In this document: piece by piece, positions 1 through 5,856 of the stretch
How positions within the stretch are numbered: the first letter of the stretch is position 1
Layout: the number at the start of each line of letters is the position of its first letter
Origin: Eudoraea sp.
GTDB taxonomy: Bacteria; Bacteroidota; Bacteroidia; Flavobacteriales; Flavobacteriaceae
Reading direction: 5' to 3'
DNA length: 7,247 nt
Assembly (NCBI GenBank): GCA_013042925.1
Contig: JABDPH010000509.1
Coordinates: 1-7,247 of the forward strand
The notes under the pieces: model-generated
Seen by the model: the letters and a program-made list of their open reading frames with translations, nothing else
Told to the model about the DNA's origin: nothing
Database searches by the model: none
Program-made: the position numbers and the translations under genes

Positions 1-607
1 GGCTCATAAGGCCCAGCATGAGTCCACCCATAAACATCTGATAACCCGTATTTACAAAAAAGTTTTTCGGGAAATCGGCCCGGCCTACAAAAAGGCTGCC
101 ATAGGCCCAGGCCAGCATAGCAGAAAAGATCATGCCTATTCCCAACAAAGCGTTTTCCTGCTCCAGCACCGCTTTTTGGTTAATAAGTAAATACATTCCC
201 AGGACCCCTAAAAAAATCCCTACGATAGAACTGCTTTGTATTTTCTTTCCCTGCAGGATCCACATCATAAGCAGAACTATTAGGGGTTGAGCAGAGATTT
301 CCAGGGCTGCAAAGTTACTATCCACATATTTCAGAGCCCATACCACTACCCCATTCCCAAAACTTAAAAAAAGGAAACCTACCAGGATGGTATTGCCCAG
401 CTGCTTTTTGGTAATACGAAGGCTTTTACCCAAAATTGCAGCAATTCCAAAAATAAGAAGTCCGGCCACTGTAAAACGCACTCCCGCCAGCATAAAGGGC
501 GGTAGCTCCGCCACAGCAATCTTGTTGAGTAAATAGGTAGAACCCCAAATCACATAAATTGCGAAGAAAGCGCCGATTATTAGAGGAACATTCCTTTTAG
601 ACTCCAT
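1..607 (-). CDS. EamA/DMT-family transporter, YedA-like (partial, C-terminus outside window)
   Basis: Predicted inner-membrane transporter of the drug/metabolite transporter superfamily. These proteins usually have ten membrane helices in two EamA repeats and export metabolites or amino acids; the substrate here cannot be told. Reading leftwards from the ATG at 607-605, 202 codons are open to the window edge. The protein starts MESKRNVPLIIGAFFAIYVI, followed by the family-typical WGSTY (about residues 21-25) and AGVRFTVAGLL (41-51), as in E. coli YedA. Hydrophobic segments lie near residues 8-25, 38-58, 72-90, 100-118, 127-143 and 153-175, so the first EamA repeat is complete and the second has begun. 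It is about two thirds of the usual length of roughly 300 aa only because the window ends. No strong Shine-Dalgarno is seen. A 7/8 match to the Bacteroidota -7 element (CAATATTA at 626-633, minus-strand reading TAATATTG) lies 18 bases upstream but is weak evidence. Family assignment is confident; substrate is unknown. Confidence 0.88.
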   Translation of the reverse strand, partial: MESKRNVPLIIGAFFAIYVIWGSTYLLNKIAVAELPPFMLAGVRFTVAGLLIFGIAAILGKSLRITKKQLGNTILVGFLFLSFGNGVVVWALKYVDSNFAALEISAQPLIVLLMMWILQGKKIQSSSIVGIFLGVLGMYLLINQKAVLEQENALLGIGMIFSAMLAWAYGSLFVGRADFPKNFFVNTGYQMFMGGLMLGLMS

Positions 608-703
608 ATGGGTTAGAATTGAAAGCAATATTAACTTTTTGAAAGTAGACCGGGAAGGATTTTATTCAAATAGTTAACTTCTCGGATAAAAAAAGTGAAG
701 GCC

Positions 704-721
704 TGTGCTATTTGTGCTATT
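704..721. repeat. 9-base tandem duplication TGTGCTATT x2
   Basis: TGTGCTATT occurs at 704-712 and again, directly adjoining and identical, at 713-721. With only two units it may be replication slippage or a short target-site-like duplication. No function is evident. Confidence 0.6.
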
Positions 722-730
722 TCTTTATTC

Positions 731-775
731 GCTTTCTGCCTGCTTTTGCCAAGAGCTTAGCAGGCAAGCTTTTTA
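731..775 (+). repeat. Imperfect hairpin with 7-base stem and trailing T run
   Basis: TGCCTGC (737-743) is the exact reverse complement of GCAGGCA (760-766), with a 16-base loop. The flanks GCTT (731-734) and AGC (767-769) can extend the stem past a two-base bulge, and TTTTT follows (about 770-774) on the plus strand. This resembles a factor-independent terminator read rightwards, but no plus-strand gene ends here. On the minus strand, which is the direction of the neighbouring genes, no T run follows the stem. A palindromic dispersed repeat containing the CCTGC core, of a type I recall from flavobacterial intergenic regions, is an alternative. The role is undecided. Confidence 0.4.
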
Positions 776-814
776 CCTATCTCCATGCCTAGGACCTCCT
801 CGCCTATTTGGACT

Positions 815-899
815 ATGTAAAAGTTACCCCACAATACATATTGTTATCAACATAGAATAAATGACCTCCCATGATTTTTTTGATGTAAACCTCACCCCA
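815..899. repeat. Two 17-base direct repeats, possible IS21-like end remnant
   Basis: ATGTAAAAGTTACCCCA (815-831) and ATGTAAACCTCACCCCA (883-899) match at 14 of 17 positions and lie 68 bases apart. A weaker related block, GAATAAATGACCTCCCA, sits between them at 855-871. On the minus strand they read TGGGGTnnnnTTTACAT. Repeated short blocks of this kind at one end are a known trait of IS21-family elements, and the composition fits Bacteroidota members as I recall them. No istA or istB coding sequence is present in the window, so at most this is an isolated or decayed end. The repeat itself is seen directly; the IS assignment is inference. Confidence 0.35.
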
Positions 900-926
900 A
901 GATGTTTAAATAATTGCTTTATTCTA
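853..926. repeat. 9-base perfect inverted repeat with 56-base spacer
   Basis: TAGAATAAA (853-861) and TTTATTCTA (918-926) are perfect reverse complements. They flank the right-hand copy of the direct repeat at 883-899. Both arms are AT-rich, so chance is a real possibility, but the nesting within the other repeats makes a small decayed mobile element plausible. Confidence 0.4.
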
Positions 927-1001
927 AATGCTAAATATTCATCGTGAGCCATACGGGTTACATTCTATATATCACCAAATTGCCAAACAAAAACCAAAAG
1001 T

Positions 1002-2042
1002 TTAGTGTATGTCATCCCACCATCGTTGTGTAAGGTCTTCTTGATAGGTATGCAAACCACCTATTACAGGATGACTAAATTGAATATTTTGTTTCGAGGC
1101 TTCCTTGACGAACCTATTGATAGGGTCTTTCCAGGAGTGTTGTGCCAAAGGAAATCCGGCCCAATGTACAGGCATAGATCCAACAACCCTGCTTTCCAGA
1201 GCAGCCCGGACGCTCTCCTCCGGATACATATGAATCTGATGCCAGTTTTCATTGTATTGCCCACATTCCATAAAAGCAAAGTCAAACGGACCTAATTGTT
1301 CTCCAATAGTTTTAAAATGGGTCCCATAACCGCTATCCCCGCTAAACCAGATGTTTTCTTTTGCCGTTTTAAAGGCCCAGCCACCCCAAAGTGATTTGGC
1401 CCGGTCTGTTAGGCCCCGTCCGGAAAAATGCCTCGTTGGCGTAAAGGTAATTTCTATATCCTTAAAACTTTGATTGGACCACCAGTCAAATTCTGTGATA
1501 TCTTTTTGGGGAATACCCCATTTTATCAAATGACGTGCAACACCTAAAGCCACAAAATAGTGTTTAACCTTCGGTTTTAGTCTTTGTATACTTGCCAAAT
1601 CCAAATGATCGTAATGATCATGGGACATTAGGAGCAGATCAATTTCAGGGAAATCATCTATGAGCTCAAGGGTGTTTTCACTAAATCGTTTTACGGGAAA
1701 AGGCGCAATTGGCGCTGCATTTGGGCCCAGCATTGGATCAATAAATAAGGTAAGTCCATTCATTCTCAATAGTATTGCCGAATGTCCATACCATATAAAC
1801 TTTGTTTTCTCCGAAACACTTAAGAAAGCATGCTTATCAAAAGGAGCTATAGGTAATTTGCGTAGCGGCTCCCTCCCCACCTTTTCACAAAACTGTTTAT
1901 AGAGTAACTTGGGCAAGGTTTGAAAATTGATATCCATTTTAGTGACTTCCAGGTTTTCAAATTTGGTCCCGTCCCAATGCTTTGAAGTGGCATAGTTTTG
2001 AATATCAGCTTTTGAGGCGCGTGCACCAAATTGTTTTCTCAT
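1002..2042 (-). CDS. Metallo-beta-lactamase-fold hydrolase, NAPE-PLD/RomA/UlaG-like
   Basis: This is a complete 346-aa metal-dependent hydrolase of the MBL superfamily, in the branch that includes N-acylphosphatidylethanolamine phospholipase D, RomA-like proteins and UlaG-type lactonases. The metal-binding set is intact: HDHYDH at residues 141-146 supplies H141, H143, D145 and H146, followed by H205 (in TPTRHFSGRG), D236 (in FSGDSGYG) and H293 (in PVHWAGF). The spacing closely follows NAPE-PLD. A fold-start motif (IWYGHSAILLRMNG, about 83-96) and the family-typical HQIHMYPEE block (268-276) also agree. There is no obvious signal peptide or membrane helix, so a cytoplasmic or membrane-peripheral enzyme is likely. 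The start at the ATG at 2042 gives the usual family length. It is divergent from the tetR efflux operon, with 144 bases between starts. Its substrate cannot be told, and a phosphodiester- or lipid-related reaction is only suggested by the family. No clear terminator follows the stop. Confidence 0.9.
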   Translation of the reverse strand: MRKQFGARASKADIQNYATSKHWDGTKFENLEVTKMDINFQTLPKLLYKQFCEKVGREPLRKLPIAPFDKHAFLSVSEKTKFIWYGHSAILLRMNGLTLFIDPMLGPNAAPIAPFPVKRFSENTLELIDDFPEIDLLLMSHDHYDHLDLASIQRLKPKVKHYFVALGVARHLIKWGIPQKDITEFDWWSNQSFKDIEITFTPTRHFSGRGLTDRAKSLWGGWAFKTAKENIWFSGDSGYGTHFKTIGEQLGPFDFAFMECGQYNENWHQIHMYPEESVRAALESRVVGSMPVHWAGFPLAQHSWKDPINRFVKEASKQNIQFSHPVIGGLHTYQEDLTQRWWDDIH

Positions 2043-2127
2043 GCTAAAATTAAATTGATAATATCATGAAGTCATAAAATGCCTTAACTATTGTGAAATT
2101 ATAAAAACAAAGTTTAAAGCAGATAGC

Positions 2128-2155
2128 TTAAACTAGGATTCTTTTTATATATTTG
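2128..2155 (+). promoter_or_regulatory. Bacteroidota-type promoter of the tetR/efflux operon
   Basis: TATATTTG at 2148-2155 matches the Bacteroidota -7 consensus TAnnTTTG exactly. A TTA at 2128-2130, 17 bases upstream, is a weak stand-in for the -33 TTTG element. The start of transcription would fall near 2160-2163, giving a leader of about 25 bases before the ATG at 2187. The exact -7 match and the operator next to it support the call; the -33 part is poor. Confidence 0.6.
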
Positions 2156-2171
2156 TTAACCATATGGTTAA
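2156..2171. promoter_or_regulatory. Probable TetR operator: perfect 16-base palindrome
   Basis: TTAACCATATGGTTAA is a perfect palindrome. It begins at the base directly after the predicted -7 element and spans the predicted transcription start, 15 bases before the tetR ATG. Size, symmetry and place are those of a classic autoregulatory TetR-family operator, where bound dimer blocks promoter opening. I see no second copy of the full palindrome in the window; scattered GGTTAA hexamers inside genes lack the mirrored half. The palindrome is seen directly; its binding by the adjacent regulator is inference. Confidence 0.72.
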
Positions 2172-2186
2172 ACTGAATAGTTGAAA

Positions 2187-2798
2187 ATGACTAAAACAAA
2201 AGACTCCAAAACAGAACATATCATATTGGATGCAGCCAAAAGGGTGTTTCAAAATAAAGGCATGGATGGTGCACGAATGCAGGAAATAGCAGATGAAGCA
2301 CAGATCAATAAAGCCATGCTGCACTATTATTACAGGAGTAAACAACTTCTGTTTGAAGCGGTTTTTAAGAATGCTTTCGCGCTCCTGGCACCTCAGCTTA
2401 ACTCCATACTAAATGACAAATCCTCTGTGGAGGAAAAAATTAGAAACTTTACGGCAAATTATATTTCATTTATAAGTAAACACCCCTATCTGCCAACTTT
2501 TATTATTCAGGAACTCAACAGGAATCCCGATTTTGTATTACAAATGAAAGGGAAGAAGGGATTTCCCAATATTGAAAAATTTAAAAAACAAATTGATGTT
2601 GAGATCCGGGAAGGAATACTTAAGCCTATAAAAGCAGAACAGTTATTCATAAATATTATGGCTTTAAATATTTTTCCTTTTGTAGCTTCCCCTTTAATAA
2701 AGGCTTTTGTAAATATAGATGACAAGGCCTTTAAGCAACTTGTAGAAGACAGAAAAACAGAAGTCGCGGATTTTATTATAAACTCTATAAAAGCATAG
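2187..2798 (+). CDS. TetR-family transcriptional repressor, first gene of efflux operon
   Basis: A 203-aa TetR-family regulator, the usual length of the family. The N-terminal DNA-binding domain is clear: helix 1 around residues 9-24 (EHIILDAAKRVF), then GARMQEIADEAQINKAMLHY (about 28-47) forming the helix-turn-helix, with recognition helix residues near 41-50 and the family-typical YYRSKQLLFEAVF after it. The rest is an all-helical, diverged ligand and dimer domain with no recognisable ligand motif. The ATG at 2187 is preferred over an in-frame TTG two codons upstream (2181) because TTG starts are rare in this group. No Shine-Dalgarno is seen, and the leader is A-rich as is usual in Bacteroidota. 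The gene is followed after only three bases by the TolC gene. Placement ahead of a YbhGFS-like pump parallels E. coli CecR (YbiH), so it likely represses its own operon through the palindrome at 2156-2171, with release by a pump substrate. Confidence 0.93.
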   Translation: MTKTKDSKTEHIILDAAKRVFQNKGMDGARMQEIADEAQINKAMLHYYYRSKQLLFEAVFKNAFALLAPQLNSILNDKSSVEEKIRNFTANYISFISKHPYLPTFIIQELNRNPDFVLQMKGKKGFPNIEKFKKQIDVEIREGILKPIKAEQLFINIMALNIFPFVASPLIKAFVNIDDKAFKQLVEDRKTEVADFIINSIKA

Positions 2799-2801
2799 CA
2801 A

Positions 2802-4055
2802 ATGAAACATTTAAGTAGCTATCTGATAGTACTGGTTTCTCTGGGTGCTTTTGCACAGGAACCTCTCACACTAACTGATTGTTATAATTTGGTAGACACT
2901 AATTATCCCTTAGCAAGGCAGTCTGAGCTTTATGAAAAACAAAATGCAATAGATATAGAAGCCATTGAGACCGATAGACTGCCCGAATTGAATTTGAACG
3001 CCCAGGCAACCTACCAATCTGAAGTGATAGAAATACCACTGCCGGATACGGGGATTGTACCGCCTAATAAAGATCAATACCGAGCTACTCTAACTGTTAA
3101 TCAGTTAATCTATGGAGGTGGATTGATCAATACATCTATTGAGGCAGAAACAGCCAGTTTAAGAACAAAACAAAAACAGTTGGAGGTTAATTTGTACCAA
3201 TTAAAAAAGCAGGTTAATCAGCTGTATTTTTCCATTTTATTGTCGCAGGAAAACAGAGCTCTTTTGGAGGCAAAAAGAGAACAACTTAGCGCAAAACTTA
3301 ATGAAGTGCAGTCTGGTATTAAAAACGGTACGATATTGCCCGCCTCAGATAAAGTACTGGAAGCGGAATTACTAAAAATTAACCAGGGTTTTATAGAATT
3401 GGATTTAAACAGGGCTAGTTTGCTGCAAACCCTGGCATCACTTATAGGCAAGGAGATCACCTCCACTACCCTCTTGCAGAACCCTGAGATTACCACTGAT
3501 TTGAATACTGAACTTTATCGCCCTGAGCTGGAGTTATTTCAGCTTAAGAAAGCACAGCTGGAAACTTCAGATCAATTACTTTCCAGGCAAAATTTACCTA
3601 AAATTTATGGCTTTGCAGATGGAGGTTACGGGAATCCGGGATTAAACCCTTTAGAGAATGCGTTTAAGACTTTTTATGTTGTTGGCCTGAAGTTAAATTG
3701 GAATGTATTCGACTGGAATGCAACTAAAAAGCAAAGAGAATCATTGTCCATAAATAAAGACATCATTGATACCGAAACGAATACATTTAATCTTAACACC
3801 AATATTGAGCTCCAGCAACAACAATCTGAAATTGAAAAGATTTCAGGATTTATTGCTTCAGATATAGAGATCATTAAGTTGCGAAAAGAAGTGCTCAATG
3901 CAGCTGATTCACAACTGAAGAACGGCGTGATTACTTCATCGGCTTATATCACGGAGCTAACCAATTTATACACAGACGAGAATACATTAATCACCCATAA
4001 AATTCAACTGGAACTTGCCAAGGCAAACTACAATATAATTCAAGGACAAAAATGA
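2802..4055 (+). CDS. TolC-like outer-membrane efflux channel protein
   Basis: A 417-aa outer-membrane factor that as a trimer forms the exit duct of a tripartite pump. A Sec signal peptide is clear: MKHL, a hydrophobic core (residues 7-15), then AFA|QE with likely cleavage after A18. The mature start LTLTDCYNLVDTNYPLAR is the usual OEP-family opening. Two OEP repeats follow: first about residues 20-215, with the beta-hairpin region YRATLTVNQLIYGGGL (93-108), and second about 235-415, with FYVVGLKLNWNVFDW (291-305) as its matching strand. Long helical stretches lie at about 111-175, 185-215, 308-370 and 382-410. The ending, in ITELTNLYTDENTLITHKIQ (383-402) and beyond, is typical. It starts three bases after tetR and overlaps the adaptor gene by four bases (ATGA), so coupled translation is likely. 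E. coli YbhGFSR lacks a dedicated TolC in its locus; here it is built in. Confidence 0.92.
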   Translation: MKHLSSYLIVLVSLGAFAQEPLTLTDCYNLVDTNYPLARQSELYEKQNAIDIEAIETDRLPELNLNAQATYQSEVIEIPLPDTGIVPPNKDQYRATLTVNQLIYGGGLINTSIEAETASLRTKQKQLEVNLYQLKKQVNQLYFSILLSQENRALLEAKREQLSAKLNEVQSGIKNGTILPASDKVLEAELLKINQGFIELDLNRASLLQTLASLIGKEITSTTLLQNPEITTDLNTELYRPELELFQLKKAQLETSDQLLSRQNLPKIYGFADGGYGNPGLNPLENAFKTFYVVGLKLNWNVFDWNATKKQRESLSINKDIIDTETNTFNLNTNIELQQQQSEIEKISGFIASDIEIIKLRKEVLNAADSQLKNGVITSSAYITELTNLYTDENTLITHKIQLELAKANYNIIQGQK

Positions 4056-4954
4056 GAAATAAAGCAGCGTATATGTCAGGAATAGTAATAGTGTTACTAA
4101 GTCTTTCGTCGTGCGGCCGTGACAACGGAAAAGCAGATGGATACGGTAATTTTGAAGCCACTGAAATCACCATTTCTGCGGAAAATAACGGAAAACTGAT
4201 GCAGTTCAATGTAAAAGAAGGAGACCTTCTGGAGAAAGGGGTATTCATAGGGTATATAGATACTATTCCCTTAGCCCTTAAACGAGAGCAGTTGTTGTCA
4301 TCCAGAGCCGTGGTCTCCTCACAATCGAAAAGTGTATTGTCTCAAATTTCAGTTTTAAATGCTAAACTAAAAACTGCAAATACAAACAAAGTACGCGCAG
4401 AAAACCTCATTGCAGACAATGCAGGCACACAAAAGCAATTGGATGATATCAATGGGGAAATAGATGTGATAAAACAACAAATAGTAAGTGTTGAAATACA
4501 AAATGCACCAGTGATCAATGAACTGAAAAGCATTGATGTTCAATTAAGGCAAATTGATGATCAAATTCTAAAAAGTAAAATAATAAATCCGGTTAATGGT
4601 ACAGTTCTAACTAAATATGCCGAGCCCAACGAGATTACTTCTTTTGGCAGACCTTTATATAAAATAGCAGATCTGAGTACGATGAAACTACGAGCCTATT
4701 TAAGTGAAACACAATTGGCCGGACTAAAAATAGGACAGGAAGTTACTGTTAAGATTGATGATGCAGATACCATGCAATCTCTTAAGGGAACCATTAGCTG
4801 GATAGCTTCGGAAGCAGAGTTTACGCCAAAAATCATTCAGACCAAGGAGGAACGTGTTGCTCTGGTATATGCCATAAAGGTTGATGTAGCAAACGATGGC
4901 AGTCTTAAAATTGGAATGCCGGCAGAAGTATGGATGACTACTGATAACAACTGA
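4052..4954 (+). CDS. HlyD/YbhG-like periplasmic adaptor (membrane fusion protein), predicted lipoprotein
   Basis: A 300-aa adaptor joining the inner-membrane ABC transporter to the TolC channel. The N-terminus has a short hydrophobic stretch (about residues 8-18) and a lipobox LSSC with C21 followed by G, so it is predicted to be lipid-anchored rather than held by a membrane helix. Next come the first half of the biotinyl-lipoyl-like domain (ISAENNGKLMQFNVKEGDLL, about 41-60), a long coiled-coil hairpin (about 75-172) and the second lipoyl half (NPVNGTVLTKYAEPNE, 179-194). A beta-barrel domain (about 210-298) includes AEFTPKIIQTKEERVALVYA (255-274), close to the AEFTPKTVET...LVY stretch of E. 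coli YbhG. This last match is the main reason for the YbhG-like call. The gene overlaps its upstream neighbour by four bases (ATGA) and its downstream neighbour by one (TGATG). An alternative start at M8 would leave too short an n-region. Confidence 0.9.
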   Translation: MRNKAAYMSGIVIVLLSLSSCGRDNGKADGYGNFEATEITISAENNGKLMQFNVKEGDLLEKGVFIGYIDTIPLALKREQLLSSRAVVSSQSKSVLSQISVLNAKLKTANTNKVRAENLIADNAGTQKQLDDINGEIDVIKQQIVSVEIQNAPVINELKSIDVQLRQIDDQILKSKIINPVNGTVLTKYAEPNEITSFGRPLYKIADLSTMKLRAYLSETQLAGLKIGQEVTVKIDDADTMQSLKGTISWIASEAEFTPKIIQTKEERVALVYAIKVDVANDGSLKIGMPAEVWMTTDNN

Positions 4955-5856
4955 TGAGTATAGTTGTTTCTAACATATCAAAATCCTATAAAACTGTAAA
5001 AGCTTTAAAGAACATCTCCTTTGAAGTTAATGAAGGTGAACTCTTTGGTTTAATTGGCCCGGATGGAGCCGGTAAAACCACTTTGTTTAGAGTACTGACC
5101 ACGCTTTTGATTGCAGACGAAGGGAAAGCCTCTGTAGCAGGTTATGACCTTTTAAAAGACTACAAAGCCATTCGTGAAAGTGTTGGGTATATGCCTGGAA
5201 GATTCTCATTATATCAGGATTTAACAGTGGAGGAAAACCTGAAATTCTTTGCTACAATTTTTGGAACAACCATTGCTCAGAACTACGACTTAATCAAAGA
5301 TATATATGTGCAGATAGAACCCTTTAAGACCCGAAGAGCGGGCAAATTATCCGGAGGGATGAAGCAGAAGCTGGCATTGAGTTGTGCCCTTATCCATAAA
5401 CCAAAAGTGCTGTTTTTAGATGAACCGACTACAGGAGTTGATCCTGTTTCCCGAAAGGAATTCTGGGAAATGATAAAGCGTTTGCAACAAAAAGGGATTA
5501 CAATTTTAGTATCTACACCATATATGGATGAGGCGGCCCTATGTGATAGAATCGCTTTAATACAAGATGGAAACATACTACAAATAGATACTCCTGAAGC
5601 TATAATAAAGCATTACCCTAAAGCTATTTATAATGTGAGCGCGGATAATATGTATCAATTGATTGAAAGTTTAAAGGCCTACGAACATAGTCATAGCGTT
5701 TATCCTTTTGGTGAATTTGTCCATTATACAGATAAAAGAACAGGGTTCGATCCAAAACAGCTGAAGCAATATTTAGAAGAAAAAAAACTGGCCGGTATAA
5801 GCATAGAAATTACACAACCAACCATAGAGGATGCTTTTATGGAATTAGCCATATGA
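4954..5856 (+). CDS. ABC transporter ATPase 1, equivalent to N-terminal half of YbhF
   Basis: A 300-aa nucleotide-binding protein of a type-2 ABC exporter. Motifs: Walker A GPDGAGKTT (35-43), signature LSGGMKQ (132-138), Walker B VLFLDEP (152-158) with catalytic E157, D-loop GVDP (161-164). Two standard residues are missing. The Q-loop reads GYMPGRFSLY with Gly at 82 instead of Gln, and the switch region reads VSTPYMDEA with Pro at 189 instead of His. GPDGAGKTT and AGKLSGGMKQKL are shared with the N-terminal half of E. coli YbhF, which as I recall it also lacks the switch His. Residues about 215-300 form an extra C-terminal domain ending TIEDAFMELAI, which resembles the region joining the halves of YbhF. 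With the next gene it probably forms a heterodimer. Its end overlaps that gene (ATGA, or TGATG if the next ATG is used), so the two are coupled. Confidence 0.92.
   Translation: MSIVVSNISKSYKTVKALKNISFEVNEGELFGLIGPDGAGKTTLFRVLTTLLIADEGKASVAGYDLLKDYKAIRESVGYMPGRFSLYQDLTVEENLKFFATIFGTTIAQNYDLIKDIYVQIEPFKTRRAGKLSGGMKQKLALSCALIHKPKVLFLDEPTTGVDPVSRKEFWEMIKRLQQKGITILVSTPYMDEAALCDRIALIQDGNILQIDTPEAIIKHYPKAIYNVSADNMYQLIESLKAYEHSHSVYPFGEFVHYTDKRTGFDPKQLKQYLEEKKLAGISIEITQPTIEDAFMELAI

Larger units (their letters stand above)
608..1001. other. 394-base non-coding region with several small repeats
   Basis: This region lies between the start of the transporter gene and the stop of the metallo-hydrolase gene, both on the minus strand. 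I find no open frame with a recognisable protein in either direction and no tRNA or other RNA gene. It holds a 9-base tandem duplication (704-721), an imperfect hairpin followed by a T run (731-775), a pair of similar 17-base direct repeats (815-831 and 883-899), a 14-base near-palindrome ACAATACATATTGT (831-844, 6-base arms) and a 9-base inverted repeat (853-861 with 918-926). The density of repeats and lack of coding potential suggest decayed mobile-element sequence, which is inference. The end near 608-650 must also hold the promoter of the transporter unless it is read through from the hydrolase gene. Confidence 0.7.

Noticed and set aside
1..607. The transporter gene as a truncated pseudogene
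   Set aside because: The frame is open without interruption to the first bases of the window; the missing C-terminus is explained by the window edge.
608..1001. CRISPR array or tRNA gene in the long intergenic region
   Set aside because: Repeats here are few, diverged and unevenly spaced, and no cloverleaf-like arrangement is seen.
961..1001. Terminator for the hydrolase gene directly after its stop
   Set aside because: The minus-strand sequence after 1002 has T-rich stretches but no stable stem that I can find, so no terminator is called.
1005..1295. Plus-strand open frame of 96 codons inside the hydrolase gene
   Set aside because: It lies wholly antisense to a well-supported MBL-fold gene with all metal ligands, and its translation shows no recognisable domain. 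It is a coding shadow, as are the frames at 1064-1285, 1660-1902 and 1847-2029.
2043..2147. Promoter of the hydrolase gene on the minus strand
   Set aside because: The gene must have one if it is not read through, but I find no good TAnnTTTG match on the minus strand, only partial ones.
2181..2189. TTG at 2181 as the start of the TetR protein
   Set aside because: It adds only two residues before the ATG at 2187, and non-ATG starts are uncommon in this group, so the ATG is preferred.
2145..2345. Minus-strand open frame of 66 codons over the tetR promoter and start
   Set aside because: It is antisense to the helix-turn-helix region of tetR and crosses the promoter and operator. Its Phe/Cys-rich translation is typical of the reverse of a coding frame.
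3218..5576. Minus-strand open frames within the TolC, adaptor and ATPase genes (for example 3218-3496, 3674-3898, 3991-4248, 4342-4533, 5283-5576)
   Set aside because: All are antisense to strongly supported genes and show no family features of their own.
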